A DNA stretch of 40,355 bases, from positions 1-40,355 of the forward strand of contig CAJOLU010000007.1 of NCBI GenBank assembly GCA_905235475.1, written 5' to 3'. This DNA is from an uncultured Clostridia bacterium (GTDB taxonomy: Bacteria > Bacillota > Clostridia > Christensenellales > UBA1242). The stretch's first letter is position 1. Every line of letters begins with the position of its first letter. The notes under the pieces are model-generated. The model did not search any database. It saw nothing but the letters and a program-made list of their open reading frames with translations, and was not told the DNA's origin. Shown here piece by piece: positions 1 through 7,369 of this stretch. Both the position numbers and the translations under genes were made by a program.

Positions 1-1114
<1,114 letters not shown>

Positions 1115-1322
1115 TAAAATCCCAAGCTCAAAAACTAATTACTTACTATTGCGTAAAAGTAGTTTTTGTTCTTGCTCTTTGACTATATAATATAAAAATA
1201 ATTTCATAATTACTTCGTCGGAATTGACAAGACCGAAAAAACCTTAATAAATCTTGTAAAGTATATTCAGTTATCAATGTTCGCGTTATCCTCAAATTGG
1301 CTAAACCTCTTCGAGTGATAAC
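1115..1322 (-). other. 16S rRNA leader
   Basis: About 208 nt separate the expected transcription start near 1322 from the 16S 5' end. The first transcribed bases can fold on themselves: GTTATC near 1315 pairs with GATAAC near 1288, and CTC pairs with GAG just inside. Flanking CAAT and ATTG can add to the stem. No protein gene is seen here. The leader probably takes part in pre-16S processing, which is inference from position. Confidence 0.55.
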
Positions 1323-1328
1323 ATTGGT

Positions 1329-1357
1329 ATTATAGCAACATATAAAGACAATGTCAA
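1329..1357 (-). promoter_or_regulatory. rRNA promoter (sigma-A type)
   Basis: On the minus strand a perfect -35 box TTGACA (1357-1352) is followed after 17 bp by a perfect -10 box TATAAT (1334-1329). It lies about 215 bp upstream of 16S and drives the rRNA operon leftward. A/T tracts just upstream could act as an UP element. Confidence 0.93.
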
Positions 1358-1650
1358 CATCTTTTTCAAAAAATTTTCAAAAACTTTCTTTTTTTTTATC
1401 AAAAAATAGGCATTTTTTACCTTTTGAGCAAAAACCTAGCCGGGTGTTTGCACTATTTTAGGCTATTTTTACTCCTTTTATACCCAAGTTTTTATATAAC
1501 TTTTTATCTCTTTTTGTGTTTCTGGGTGCCTTAGAGCATAAAAAATGTTTGCTTTTCTTTTTTATATGGATTGTAAACACCAAACTTTTATTATTTTTTC
1601 ATAACATTCAATAATTTAAAGATTGCTAGCATCTCTTTTACAAATACTTT

Positions 1651-1710
1651 TTATCGGCTCAATTCTTGTTCCAAGCCACCAGCCCAAATAATAGCTTTTT
1701 TCACTTTCAT
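1651..1710 (-). CDS. 19-residue mini-ORF behind a good promoter (uncertain)
   Basis: An ATG at 1710 opens 19 codons (MKVKKAIIWAGGLEQELSR) ending in TAA. The ATG lies about 11 nt after the transcription start predicted from the promoter at 1728-1756. Only a weak ribosome site (GGGGCGA) precedes it. The RNA of the same stretch can fold: GGCT and AGCC arms enclose CTTG-GAA-CAAG, so it may instead be a small RNA or simply the start of a longer rRNA precursor. No family is recognised. Confidence 0.25.
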   Translation of the reverse strand: MKVKKAIIWAGGLEQELSR

Positions 1711-1727
1711 TTTTCGCCCCAAATCAT

Positions 1728-1756
1728 ATTATATGAAATAAAAATAATTTTGTGAA
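1728..1756 (-). promoter_or_regulatory. promoter pointing toward the rRNA genes
   Basis: Minus-strand TTCACA (1756-1751) and TATAAT (1733-1728) are separated by 17 bp. The -35 box abuts the T-run of the preceding terminator. It could be a distal rRNA promoter or serve a small transcript at about 1720-1640. Confidence 0.6.
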
Positions 1757-1785
1757 AAAAAAAGAAGTAGAATTATCTACTTCTT
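1754..1785 (-). terminator. terminator overlapping the end of the coiled-coil gene
   Basis: A perfect 10-bp stem (AAGAAGTAGA pairing with TCTACTTCTT; 1785-1776 and 1771-1762) has a 4-nt loop and is followed on the minus strand by nine T. The TAA stop of the gene at 1773 lies in the loop, so the last codons form the 5' arm. Confidence 0.9.
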
Positions 1786-1985
1786 GCATTCAACTCTTCA
1801 TTGCGCCTTTCATCTTCTAGAATTGTTTTTTGTATGATAAGTTGATCTTTTTCATCACTCAAACGCTTTTTTTTATTGTCATAGTGATTTTCAAATATTT
1901 CATATAAAAATGGATGTGCCTTTCTTTTAATTTTTTTGTCTAACTTCCCTATTTTCTTATCAATTTTTTCTATTTCGTTCAACAT
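1773..1985 (-). CDS. small charged coiled-coil protein, hypothetical
   Basis: This gene encodes 70 residues, very rich in Lys, Glu, Asp and Arg with heptad-like Ile/Leu spacing (EKIDKKIGKLDKKIK near the N terminus, LIIQKTILEDERRNEEL near the C terminus). A short aromatic stretch (HPFLYEIFENHY) breaks the helix in the middle. No signal peptide, membrane segment or known motif is visible, so no function is assigned. The start is supported by GGGAGTGGAG shortly before ATG. It has its own strong promoter (2009-2037) and its own terminator, so it is a single-gene unit between the rRNA operon and yajC. It is likely a real expressed protein, of unknown role. Confidence 0.75.
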   Translation of the reverse strand: MLNEIEKIDKKIGKLDKKIKRKAHPFLYEIFENHYDNKKKRLSDEKDQLIIQKTILEDERRNEELNARSR

Positions 1986-2008
1986 ATCTCCACTCCCTTA
2001 ACGCAAGT

Positions 2009-2037
2009 ATTATATCACACAAAATTAAATGCGTCAA
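2009..2037 (-). promoter_or_regulatory. promoter of the coiled-coil gene, with inverted repeat
   Basis: Minus-strand TTGACG (2037-2032) and TATAAT (2014-2009) are separated by 17 bp, with an extended TG before the -10. An imperfect inverted repeat flanks the core: TTAACGCA at 1998-2005 and TGCGTCAA at 2030-2037, starts 32 bp apart. It could be an operator. Confidence 0.85.
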
Positions 2038-2123
2038 TACAAAAAGTTTATAACATAACATATAAAAACTAAATATATTAACTAACAACCATATCACCAC
2101 TTGCCGCGTTAATTCAAACTGAT

Positions 2124-2152
2124 AAAAAAAGAAAAAGCTTTTAGGCTTTTTC
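2124..2152 (-). terminator. yajC terminator with stop codon in the loop
   Basis: The 8-bp stem GAAAAAGC/GCTTTTTC (2152-2145 and 2138-2131) is followed by seven T on the minus strand. The yajC TAA (2143-2141) sits in the six-base loop. Confidence 0.87.
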
Positions 2153-2683
2153 TTGCTTTTTTTGTTTTGGTTTTTTTATTGGTTTTGGCGTATCTTCGAT
2201 GACTGTTTTTTCTTCTTTAATTTCTTCTTCTTTTTTGTCTTCTACTTTTGTTTCATCTTTTTCTTCTTTATCTTTTGCGTCTTTCTTGTTTTTTGCTTTG
2301 CCTTTTTCGTCTTTTTTACCCTTTGAATCTTTAACAATCACATTGCCATCTTTATCATAAACAACATCTGTTTTGGTGTCAACCCCATAAATTGCATTTG
2401 CATCAATTTCAATGTAACCAATTTTTCCGCCCTCTTCACCAATTTTTAGCATAACAACTTTTCCATCGGTTGTTTCACGGATTGAATCAATTGTTCCATA
2501 GAATCCTGTGTAGGTTTTAACCTTTGTTCCTGGTTTTAATTCATTTAGCATTTGTTGTGCTTGCCCCATATCCTTTTTTCTTCTAACGATAGAAACAATA
2601 TAAAGCGCAATTAATGCAACCAAAATAACCAAGACTGGCCAATATTGTTCAAAAAATGAACCAGCTGCGAGTGATAATACCAT
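2141..2683 (-). CDS. yajC: YajC, Sec translocon accessory subunit, with long charged tail
   Basis: YajC associates with SecDF at the SecYEG translocon in the inner membrane. The 180-residue product has the family layout. A short N terminus is followed by one membrane helix (about residues 12-36) ending in IVRRKKD, then a small soluble domain (about 38-105) containing ELKPGTKVKTYTGFYGTIDSI, the family core motif. Usual YajC proteins are near 85-115 residues. Here about 70 extra residues follow, almost all Lys, Glu and Asp. The start is supported by AAGGAG just upstream and by the promoter at 2715-2744. No secD or secF is adjacent in the window. The assignment is firm; the role of the tail is unknown. 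Confidence 0.93.
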   Translation of the reverse strand: MVLSLAAGSFFEQYWPVLVILVALIALYIVSIVRRKKDMGQAQQMLNELKPGTKVKTYTGFYGTIDSIRETTDGKVVMLKIGEEGGKIGYIEIDANAIYGVDTKTDVVYDKDGNVIVKDSKGKKDEKGKAKNKKDAKDKEEKDETKVEDKKEEEIKEEKTVIEDTPKPIKKPKQKKQEKA

Positions 2684-2714
2684 ATTTTTCTCCTTAAAAT
2701 TTTTTGATAATCAC

Positions 2715-2744
2715 ATTATACAATAAATAATTTTGTTTTGGCAA
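2715..2744 (-). promoter_or_regulatory. yajC promoter
   Basis: Minus-strand TTGCCA (2744-2739) and TATAAT (2720-2715) are separated by 18 bp, ending about 30 bp before the yajC start codon. Confidence 0.85.
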
Positions 2745-2763
2745 GTAAAAAGAGATAAAACAA

Positions 2764-2816
2764 AAAAAGATTTTTTCTAAATATGTCTTTTTTTAGAATA
2801 TTGGAAAAATCTTTTT
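2764..2816 (-). terminator. ruvCAB terminator
   Basis: Just after the ruvB stop, AAAAAGATTTTT (2816-2805) pairs with its complement at 2775-2764. A nested TCTAAA/TTTAGA pair lies inside, and a T-rich stretch follows. It is a long, AT-only two-part hairpin. Confidence 0.75.
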
Positions 2817-2820
2817 ACAT

Positions 2821-3861
2821 CTATTTATCTTGTTGAAGTTTTTTAAGTTCTTCTTCTTTGTCTTTGCCAAGTTGTATACCCAAGTGTTGGTATGCTTTTG
2901 GAAGAGCCACACGCCCCCTATTTGTTCGTGCAATAAATCCAAGTTGCATTAAATATGGTTCATAAACATCTTCAATAGTGGTTGCCTCTTCTCCAGTTGC
3001 TGCCGACAGTGTGTCGAGCCCAACAGGTCCGCCCCCAAATTTGTTAATAATCGCATCTAAAAGTCTGTGATCAACGCTATCTAATCCAATAGAGTCTATT
3101 TCCATCATTTTAAGGGCTTGTTTTGCCATATCAAGGGTTATAATGCCCTCGCCTTTAACTTGTGCGTAATCTCTAACTCTTTTTAGCAGTCTATTTGCAA
3201 TTCTTGGAGTGCCGCGCGACCTTTTTGCAATTTCTAATGTTGCATCAGGTTCAATGTCTATTCCTAATATTTTTGCAGAACGATTTAGAATTGTTGATAA
3301 ATCTTTTTCGTTATACATTTCAAGTCTTCCCAAAACACCAAATCTATCACGAAGTGGTCCCGTAAGCATTCCAGCTCTTGTGGTTGCTCCAATTAATGTG
3401 AATGGTTGCAGTTTTATTCTAACACTTTTGGCTGATGGTCCTTTTCCCACAACAAAATCAAGGGCAAAATCTTCCATTGCTGGATATAAAACTTCTTCCA
3501 CAGATCGATTAAGCCTATGAATTTCATCAATAAACAAAACATCATTTTTGCCTAGATTTGTAAGGATTGCTGCAAGGTCGGCTGCGTGTGAAATGGCTGG
3601 TCCACTTGTGATGCGGATTTGTGAGCCAAGTTCATTGGCAACAATATGAGCAAGAGTTGTTTTCCCAAGCCCAGGTGGTCCAAAAAGCAAAACATGGTCT
3701 AAAGCATCATCACGGCTTTTTGCTGCTTCAATATAGATTTTTATGCTCTCTTTAATTTTGTCTTGACCAATATATTCATCTAAATTGTTTGGCCTCAAAC
3801 TTACTTCCATCAGTTCATCTGCTTTTTGCTTGGAACTGGAAATAAAATTTTCTCCTTCCAT
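2821..3861 (-). CDS. ruvB: RuvB, Holliday junction branch-migration ATPase
   Basis: RuvB forms the hexameric AAA+ motor that, loaded by RuvA, pulls DNA through Holliday junctions. The 346-residue product has the normal length. Visible motifs are Walker A GPPGLGKT (61-68), Walker [10 protein letters not shown] (about 109-117), sensor 1 [19 protein letters not shown] with the arginine finger region, and the C-terminal winged helix with [13 protein letters not shown]. The start ATG follows ruvA by five bases (ruvA stop 3867, ruvB start 3861), so the two are translated together. It is the last gene of the ruvC-ruvA-ruvB unit and is followed by a terminator. No odd residues were seen. Confidence 0.98.
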   Translation of the reverse strand: MEGENFISSSKQKADELMEVSLRPNNLDEYIGQDKIKESIKIYIEAAKSRDDALDHVLLFGPPGLGKTTLAHIVANELGSQIRITSGPAISHAADLAAILTNLGKNDVLFIDEIHRLNRSVEEVLYPAMEDFALDFVVGKGPSAKSVRIKLQPFTLIGATTRAGMLTGPLRDRFGVLGRLEMYNEKDLSTILNRSAKILGIDIEPDATLEIAKRSRGTPRIANRLLKRVRDYAQVKGEGIITLDMAKQALKMMEIDSIGLDSVDHRLLDAIINKFGGGPVGLDTLSAATGEEATTIEDVYEPYLMQLGFIARTNRGRVALPKAYQHLGIQLGKDKEEELKKLQQDK

Positions 3862-3866
3862 AAATA

Positions 3867-4460
3867 TTATCTCCCCATATCTCTAAACGCTTTGGCAAGC
3901 AATGTTTCCATATTGTCATCTGGTTTAATGTTATCTTTTATAATTTGCTCTGCCACTGTTTTTTGCACACCCCAATCCATAAGAATGGAAACAGCATTAT
4001 CGAATAGCATATTTTGTTCTTGCCCAAAGTTTGTCATAGAAAGTTGAACGCTCTCAACTGAATTCATTTTCTCTTTGAGTTCAAGCATAATACGTTCTCT
4101 TATCTTCGTTCCAACACCTTTAATATTTTTAAGAAAACTTGGATTTTGTGTTGCAATTGCTAGGCTTAAATCTTTTGCGGAAATTCCACCCAAAATGGTT
4201 AGTGCCATTTTTGGTCCAACACCATTAACAGAAATAAGTTTCCTAAAAACCTCTCGCTCTTGCAAGTCCTCAAAGCCAATTAATGTCATTTCATCTTCTC
4301 TAACATAAAGATGAGTCCAAAGTTTTGCTTCCTCTCCAATGTCGCCAATGTGATTAAAGCACATACTAGAAACAATGAGTTCATATCCAACTCCATTATT
4401 ATCTAAAACAACAATGTTATTCAGTTTATATGCAATAATTCCTTTAATAAATCCAAACAT
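3867..4460 (-). CDS. ruvA: RuvA, Holliday junction recognition subunit
   Basis: RuvA binds four-way junctions as a tetramer and recruits RuvB. The 197-residue product starts [12 protein letters not shown], the typical OB-fold beginning. It contains two helix-hairpin-helix segments ([15 protein letters not shown] and [19 protein letters not shown]) and ends in a small RuvB-binding domain ([18 protein letters not shown]). Length and order match the family. It lies 12 bases after ruvC and 5 bases before ruvB. Confidence 0.97.
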   Translation of the reverse strand: MFGFIKGIIAYKLNNIVVLDNNGVGYELIVSSMCFNHIGDIGEEAKLWTHLYVREDEMTLIGFEDLQEREVFRKLISVNGVGPKMALTILGGISAKDLSLAIATQNPSFLKNIKGVGTKIRERIMLELKEKMNSVESVQLSMTNFGQEQNMLFDNAVSILMDWGVQKTVAEQIIKDNIKPDDNMETLLAKAFRDMGR

Positions 4461-4472
4461 AAATCTTCCCCT

Positions 4473-4961
4473 TTAAATGTTTCCTAGCATATTCAAATTG
4501 GTTTGGCTGTGGCAAATTGCAACAGCAAGTGCGTCCGCCGCATCATCTGGCTTTGGCACTTCTTGCAAACCCAAAAATGTTTTCACCATAAATTGCATTT
4601 GTTTTTTATCTGCCTTTCCCATTCCAGTGAGTGCCATTTTGATGTTCGATGGTGTGTATTCATAAATTGGAATTCCCCTTTCTTGGGCTGCAACCAAAAT
4701 AACTCCTCTTGCCTGAGCAACTGGAATTCCAGTTGTGATGTTTTTATTGAAGAATAATTTTTCAATTGCCATTTCATCTGGGTGCCACCTATCAATCAAC
4801 TGATGCATACAATCTGAAATTATTTCCAACCTTTTGGTTAGTTTGTCTTCTTTGCTGGTTGAGATGCAACCAAAGTCTAGGGCTCTTATATTTCCGCCAT
4901 TTTTTTCCAAAACGCCAAATCCAACAAGCCCATAACCTGGGTCTATTCCTAATATTATCAT
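4473..4961 (-). CDS. ruvC: RuvC, Holliday junction resolvase
   Basis: RuvC is the dimeric endonuclease that cuts Holliday junctions. The 162-residue product begins ILGIDPGYGLVGFGV. The four expected acidic catalytic residues are present: Asp7, Glu67 (in MAIEKLFF), Asp140 and Asp143 (in PDDAADALA). The start has AGGAG eight bases upstream. It is the first gene of ruvCAB, with a plausible promoter at 4981-5009. Nothing unusual was seen. Confidence 0.97.
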   Translation of the reverse strand: MIILGIDPGYGLVGFGVLEKNGGNIRALDFGCISTSKEDKLTKRLEIISDCMHQLIDRWHPDEMAIEKLFFNKNITTGIPVAQARGVILVAAQERGIPIYEYTPSNIKMALTGMGKADKKQMQFMVKTFLGLQEVPKPDDAADALAVAICHSQTNLNMLGNI

Positions 4962-4980
4962 TTTTATCTCCTATCACAAA

Positions 4981-5009
4981 ATTTTAACACACAATGCAAA
5001 AAAAGTAAA
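4981..5009 (-). promoter_or_regulatory. ruvCAB promoter (candidate)
   Basis: Minus-strand TTTACT (5009-5004) and TAAAAT (4986-4981) are separated by 17 bp, about 20 bp before the ruvC start. The same box pair and spacing occur before the glycosyltransferase at 34008-35159. Confidence 0.55.
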
Positions 5010-5040
5010 ACAAATTTTCTAATTTTTTTGAATAAAAACA

Positions 5041-5066
5041 AAAAAAGCCTATTTTATGGCTTTTTT
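5041..5066 (-). terminator. terminator of first glycosyltransferase gene
   Basis: The 9-bp stem AAAAAAGCC/GGCTTTTTT (5066-5058 and 5049-5041) supplies its own T-run on the minus strand. The TAG stop (5051-5049) lies at the loop edge. It separates the gene from ruvC. Confidence 0.88.
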
Positions 5067-6209
5067 CTCTTTTAAAATCGAATCATAATAGTTTTTAACT
5101 TCAATTGCAACTTGGTCCCAAGTTTTATAAACTTCTTTTTGTGCATTTTCGCTTAATGTTTTAAGTTCATCATTTTCAATTGCAGAAATTATTTTGTTTG
5201 CCCAGTCTTTTGCATCATCTTCCACTGCCAAAATTCCATTTCTTCCATCTGTTATGATTTCTGCCGTTGAACAGCCTTTTGTCATTATTGTTGGAAGTTT
5301 CATTGCAGCAGCCTCAATTGGCGCTAGGCTGGCTGTGTCGAAAGTTGAAGGAAAAATGAACAAATCTGCCCTCAAATAATGTGCAGACAAAAATTCTCTA
5401 TCCATAATTTTGCCTGTGAAAATAACACAATCTTCAAGGTTTAGTTCACTAACCTTTTCTTTGAGTTGTTGTTCATAAGGACCCGCTCCAACAATTAAAT
5501 ATTTAAATTTAACGCCAGAGGTTTTTAACTCTTTCATAACCAAAAGAGCAAAATCAAGTTTTTTATTTTCAACAATTCTACCAACAGACAAAAACACTTT
5601 TTCATCTTTTTTCAACCCATATTGTTGTGTTATTTTGTCTTTTAGCTCTTGCTCATTTGTTGGGCAAACTAAATCTGTTCCATTTCTTAAAACTTTTATC
5701 TCTTTTTTATAACCATATTCACGCAAAGTGTCTGCTGCGCCATCACTAACTGTTAAAACATAATCCGCTCTATTAATGTTGTTCATAATATATTTTAATG
5801 CAATTTTTTGCGATAATTTAAGTTTTAACAACCTTTCAAAATCATCACGGAATTTGGTGTGAAATGTGTATATTGTTGGTATTCCGTGTTTTTTTCCATA
5901 TTTTGTGAAATAACCGCACATCGTGAATGGTGAATGAATGTGAATAAGATCAAATTTATTTTCTTTTAAAAATTTTTTAAGTTTACCATCAAATGATGGC
6001 AATCCATAATAATAGCCCTCTGGCCCCTTTTGAGATTTCACCCTAAAAACTGGAAATGGCTGATGATCTTCATATTTTGGGAATCTTGGAACGCAAACTT
6101 CCGCTTTTGTTCCTTCCAATTTGTTTAAACTTTTTGCATAACTTGTGATAACTAATGCTGGTCCATCAAATTTTGGATAATATGTGTCTAGCACTTCTAA
6201 AACTCTCAT
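5049..6209 (-). CDS. GT4-family glycosyltransferase, probably lipid-directed
   Basis: This is a two-domain GT-B fold enzyme of 386 residues that transfers a sugar from a nucleotide donor. The N-terminal domain opens MRVLEVLDTYYPKFDGPA and contains IHIHSPF and YTFHTKF, as in diacylglycerol glucosyltransferases. The C-terminal domain carries LSVGRIVENKKLD, the donor-site motif EAAAMKLPTI and FIFPSTFDTASLAPIE with its acidic residue. The reading frame is open 21 codons further upstream, but ATG 6209 is chosen because AAGGAG lies just before it and the promoter lies within the upstream extension. It is a single-gene unit. The acceptor (diacylglycerol or another lipid) is inferred from resemblance; other GT4 acceptors are possible. 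Confidence 0.85.
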   Translation of the reverse strand: MRVLEVLDTYYPKFDGPALVITSYAKSLNKLEGTKAEVCVPRFPKYEDHQPFPVFRVKSQKGPEGYYYGLPSFDGKLKKFLKENKFDLIHIHSPFTMCGYFTKYGKKHGIPTIYTFHTKFRDDFERLLKLKLSQKIALKYIMNNINRADYVLTVSDGAADTLREYGYKKEIKVLRNGTDLVCPTNEQELKDKITQQYGLKKDEKVFLSVGRIVENKKLDFALLVMKELKTSGVKFKYLIVGAGPYEQQLKEKVSELNLEDCVIFTGKIMDREFLSAHYLRADLFIFPSTFDTASLAPIEAAAMKLPTIMTKGCSTAEIITDGRNGILAVEDDAKDWANKIISAIENDELKTLSENAQKEVYKTWDQVAIEVKNYYDSILKEKKAIK

Positions 6210-6243
6210 ACTAATACTCTCCTTAATATTAATGCGTAATATA

Positions 6244-6272
6244 ATTATATCATAATAAAATTTTTTACGCAA
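6244..6272 (-). promoter_or_regulatory. promoter of first glycosyltransferase gene, with perfect inverted heptamer
   Basis: Minus-strand TTGCGT (6272-6267), 17 bp, and extended TGA-TATAAT (-10 at 6249-6244). A perfect inverted heptamer brackets the core: TGCGTAA at 6233-6239 and TTACGCA at 6265-6271, starts 32 bp apart, one arm over the -35 and one near +1. This is a typical repressor-operator position. Confidence 0.85.
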
Positions 6273-6295
6273 AGCAAAACAAAGAATTTATGAAA

Positions 6296-6326
6296 ATAAA
6301 AAAAAGTTTTGCTTTTGCAAAACTTT
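6296..6326 (-). terminator. terminator of the tRNA-Val/tRNA-Gly unit
   Basis: The 10-bp stem AAAGTTTTGC/GCAAAACTTT (6326-6317 and 6312-6303) has a 4-nt loop and is followed by T-rich sequence on the minus strand, seven bases after the tRNA-Gly CCA. Confidence 0.9.
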
Positions 6327-6332
6327 ATACCT

Positions 6333-6408
6333 TGGAGCGAAAGACGGGACTCGAACCCGCGACTCTCACCTTGGCAAGGTGATGCTCTACCAACTGAGCC
6401 ACTTTCGC
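6333..6408 (-). tRNA. tRNA-Gly (GCC)
   Basis: The cloverleaf is complete: acceptor GCGAAAG/CTTTCGC, anticodon stem CACCT/AGGTG around loop TGCCA with anticodon GCC, T arm GCGGG-TTCGAGT-CCCGT, and encoded CCA. It is the second gene of the tRNA-Val/tRNA-Gly unit. Confidence 0.97.
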
Positions 6409-6439
6409 ATATGCAATAGAAAACATCCTATTACAAAAA

Positions 6440-6516
6440 TGGTGGGAGTTATAGGACTCGAACCTATGACCCTCTGCTTGTAAGGCAGATGCTCTAGCCA
6501 ACTGAGCTAAACTCCC
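6440..6516 (-). tRNA. tRNA-Val (TAC)
   Basis: Acceptor GGGAGTT/AACTCCC, anticodon stem CTGCC/GGCAG-type around loop TTACAA with anticodon TAC, T arm TAGG-TTCGAGT-CCTA, discriminator A and encoded CCA. It is transcribed first, 31 bases before tRNA-Gly. Confidence 0.96.
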
Positions 6517-6541
6517 ACACTTTGTTCAACTGAACATTCTT

Positions 6542-6570
6542 ATTTTAGCAAAAAGAAAATTAAAAATCAA
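6542..6570 (-). promoter_or_regulatory. tRNA-Val/Gly promoter
   Basis: Minus-strand TTGATT (6570-6565), 17 bp, TAAAAT (6547-6542), about 25 bp before tRNA-Val. Confidence 0.75.
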
Positions 6571-6653
6571 GTGATTTTTATAAGATTTTTTAATTTTTTT
6601 AAAAGATTTGTTAGTTTCAAAAAAATTTTTTAAAAGAAATCTTCATTTTTCGC

Positions 6654-6682
6654 TTGCAAATCATAATATACTATGATAAACT
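6654..6682 (+). promoter_or_regulatory. tRNA-Cys/Leu promoter (candidate)
   Basis: Plus-strand TTGCAA (6654-6659), 17 bp, then TGA-TAAACT (-10 at 6677-6682), 35 bp before tRNA-Cys. An overlapping TATACT at 6667 is an alternative -10. Confidence 0.5.
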
Positions 6683-6717
6683 ATAAGATGTAATCAACAG
6701 ATTATAACATAGCACGT

Positions 6718-6792
6718 GGCGCCATAGCCAAGTGGTAAGGCCAAGGTCTGCAAAACCTTTATTCACCAGTTCAAATCTGGTTGGCGCCTCCA
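6718..6792 (+). tRNA. tRNA-Cys (GCA)
   Basis: Acceptor GGCGCCA/TGGCGCC, anticodon stem AAGGT/ACCTT with loop CTGCAAA (anticodon GCA), T arm ACCAG-TTCAAAT-CTGGT, encoded CCA. It lies three bases before tRNA-Leu. Confidence 0.97.
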
Positions 6793-6795
6793 TAT

Positions 6796-6882
6796 GCCGA
6801 GGTGGCGAAATTGGTAGACGCAAGGGACTTAAAATCCCTCGGGAGCAATCCCGTACCGGTTCGAGTCCGGTCCCCGGCACCA
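6796..6882 (+). tRNA. tRNA-Leu (TAA)
   Basis: This is a class II tRNA of 87 nt with a long variable arm (GGGA-GCAA-TCCC), anticodon TAA in loop CTTAAAA, T arm ACCGG-TTCGAGT-CCGGT and encoded CCA. The acceptor stem GCCGAGG/CCCCGGC has one A-C mismatch at pair 5-68. Everything else pairs. Confidence 0.95.
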
Positions 6883-6888
6883 TGATGA

Positions 6889-6934
6889 GTCTAAATCAAA
6901 TGCTTTTAATTAAGTATCTGATTTAGACTTTTTT
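6889..6934 (+). terminator. terminator of tRNA-Cys/Leu
   Basis: The perfect 10-bp stem GTCTAAATCA/TGATTTAGAC is followed by six T, starting six bases after the tRNA-Leu CCA. Confidence 0.93.
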
Positions 6935-7369
6935 GTTTTAAGTTAACTTTTCCCATAAAATTTGCTTGTTTGTGACCTTATTAACAACTTCTTGTTCAAA
7001 CTTACCTTCATAATGTTATAAAATGTTTAATTTCTACCAGAAATCATTATGAAATTAAAAATAAAAAAATCCAAGCTTGTAACTTGGATTTTTTTATTTA
7101 TATTTAGATATTAATCTTCATATTTTTAAATATATTTATCCGTTTTTTCTTTTTTAACTTTACATATATTAAAAATTTCTAAAGATTTTATATCCGTTTG
7201 TCTTGTTGCTTTTTGTCATTGATGCAAAGCCCTATTCTAGCAACTATCATAAGAATCTTCTTTTTAGTTTTTTAGACCCTTTCTTTCTGTTTCCTTAAGC
7301 ATGCTTGTTGTTAAATTACCATTTTTCTCGTAATTACATTCTTAAGTTATATCTGATGCAGTGTTTAAA
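6935..7369. other. gap between tRNAs and the giant gene
   Basis: No gene is supported here. The hairpin at 7063-7095 is the only clear element. On the minus strand, 7096-7369 would be a long 3' untranslated region of the giant gene. A 20-codon minus-strand frame (about 7235-7175, product beginning MIVARIGLCIND) and a 24-codon frame near 7010-6940 look like chance or remnants. Confidence 0.55.
7063..7095. terminator. bidirectional hairpin terminator
   Basis: Stem ATCCAAG/CTTGGAT (7069-7075 and 7083-7089) is flanked by A-run and T-run on either side, so it can stop transcripts in both directions. It is the first good terminator after the giant gene, 275 bp past its stop. Confidence 0.85.

Larger units (their letters stand above)
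1358..1772. other. AT-rich gap between rRNA promoter and first protein gene
   Basis: This stretch has no sizeable gene on either strand. It contains a weak bidirectional hairpin with TAGCC and GGCTA arms (1437-1441 and 1461-1465), flanked by T-runs on both strands, which may insulate the rRNA promoter. It also contains a well-formed promoter at 1728-1756 and a 19-codon mini-ORF at 1651-1710, listed separately. Confidence 0.6.

Noticed and set aside
6671..6926. Frames across the tRNA pair on both strands
   Set aside because: They overlap well-formed tRNA-Cys and tRNA-Leu.
6940..7020. 24-codon minus-strand frame (YEGKFEQEVVNKVTNKQILW and on)
   Set aside because: It is protein-like in appearance but has no start codon or ribosome site and stops close upstream; at most a remnant.
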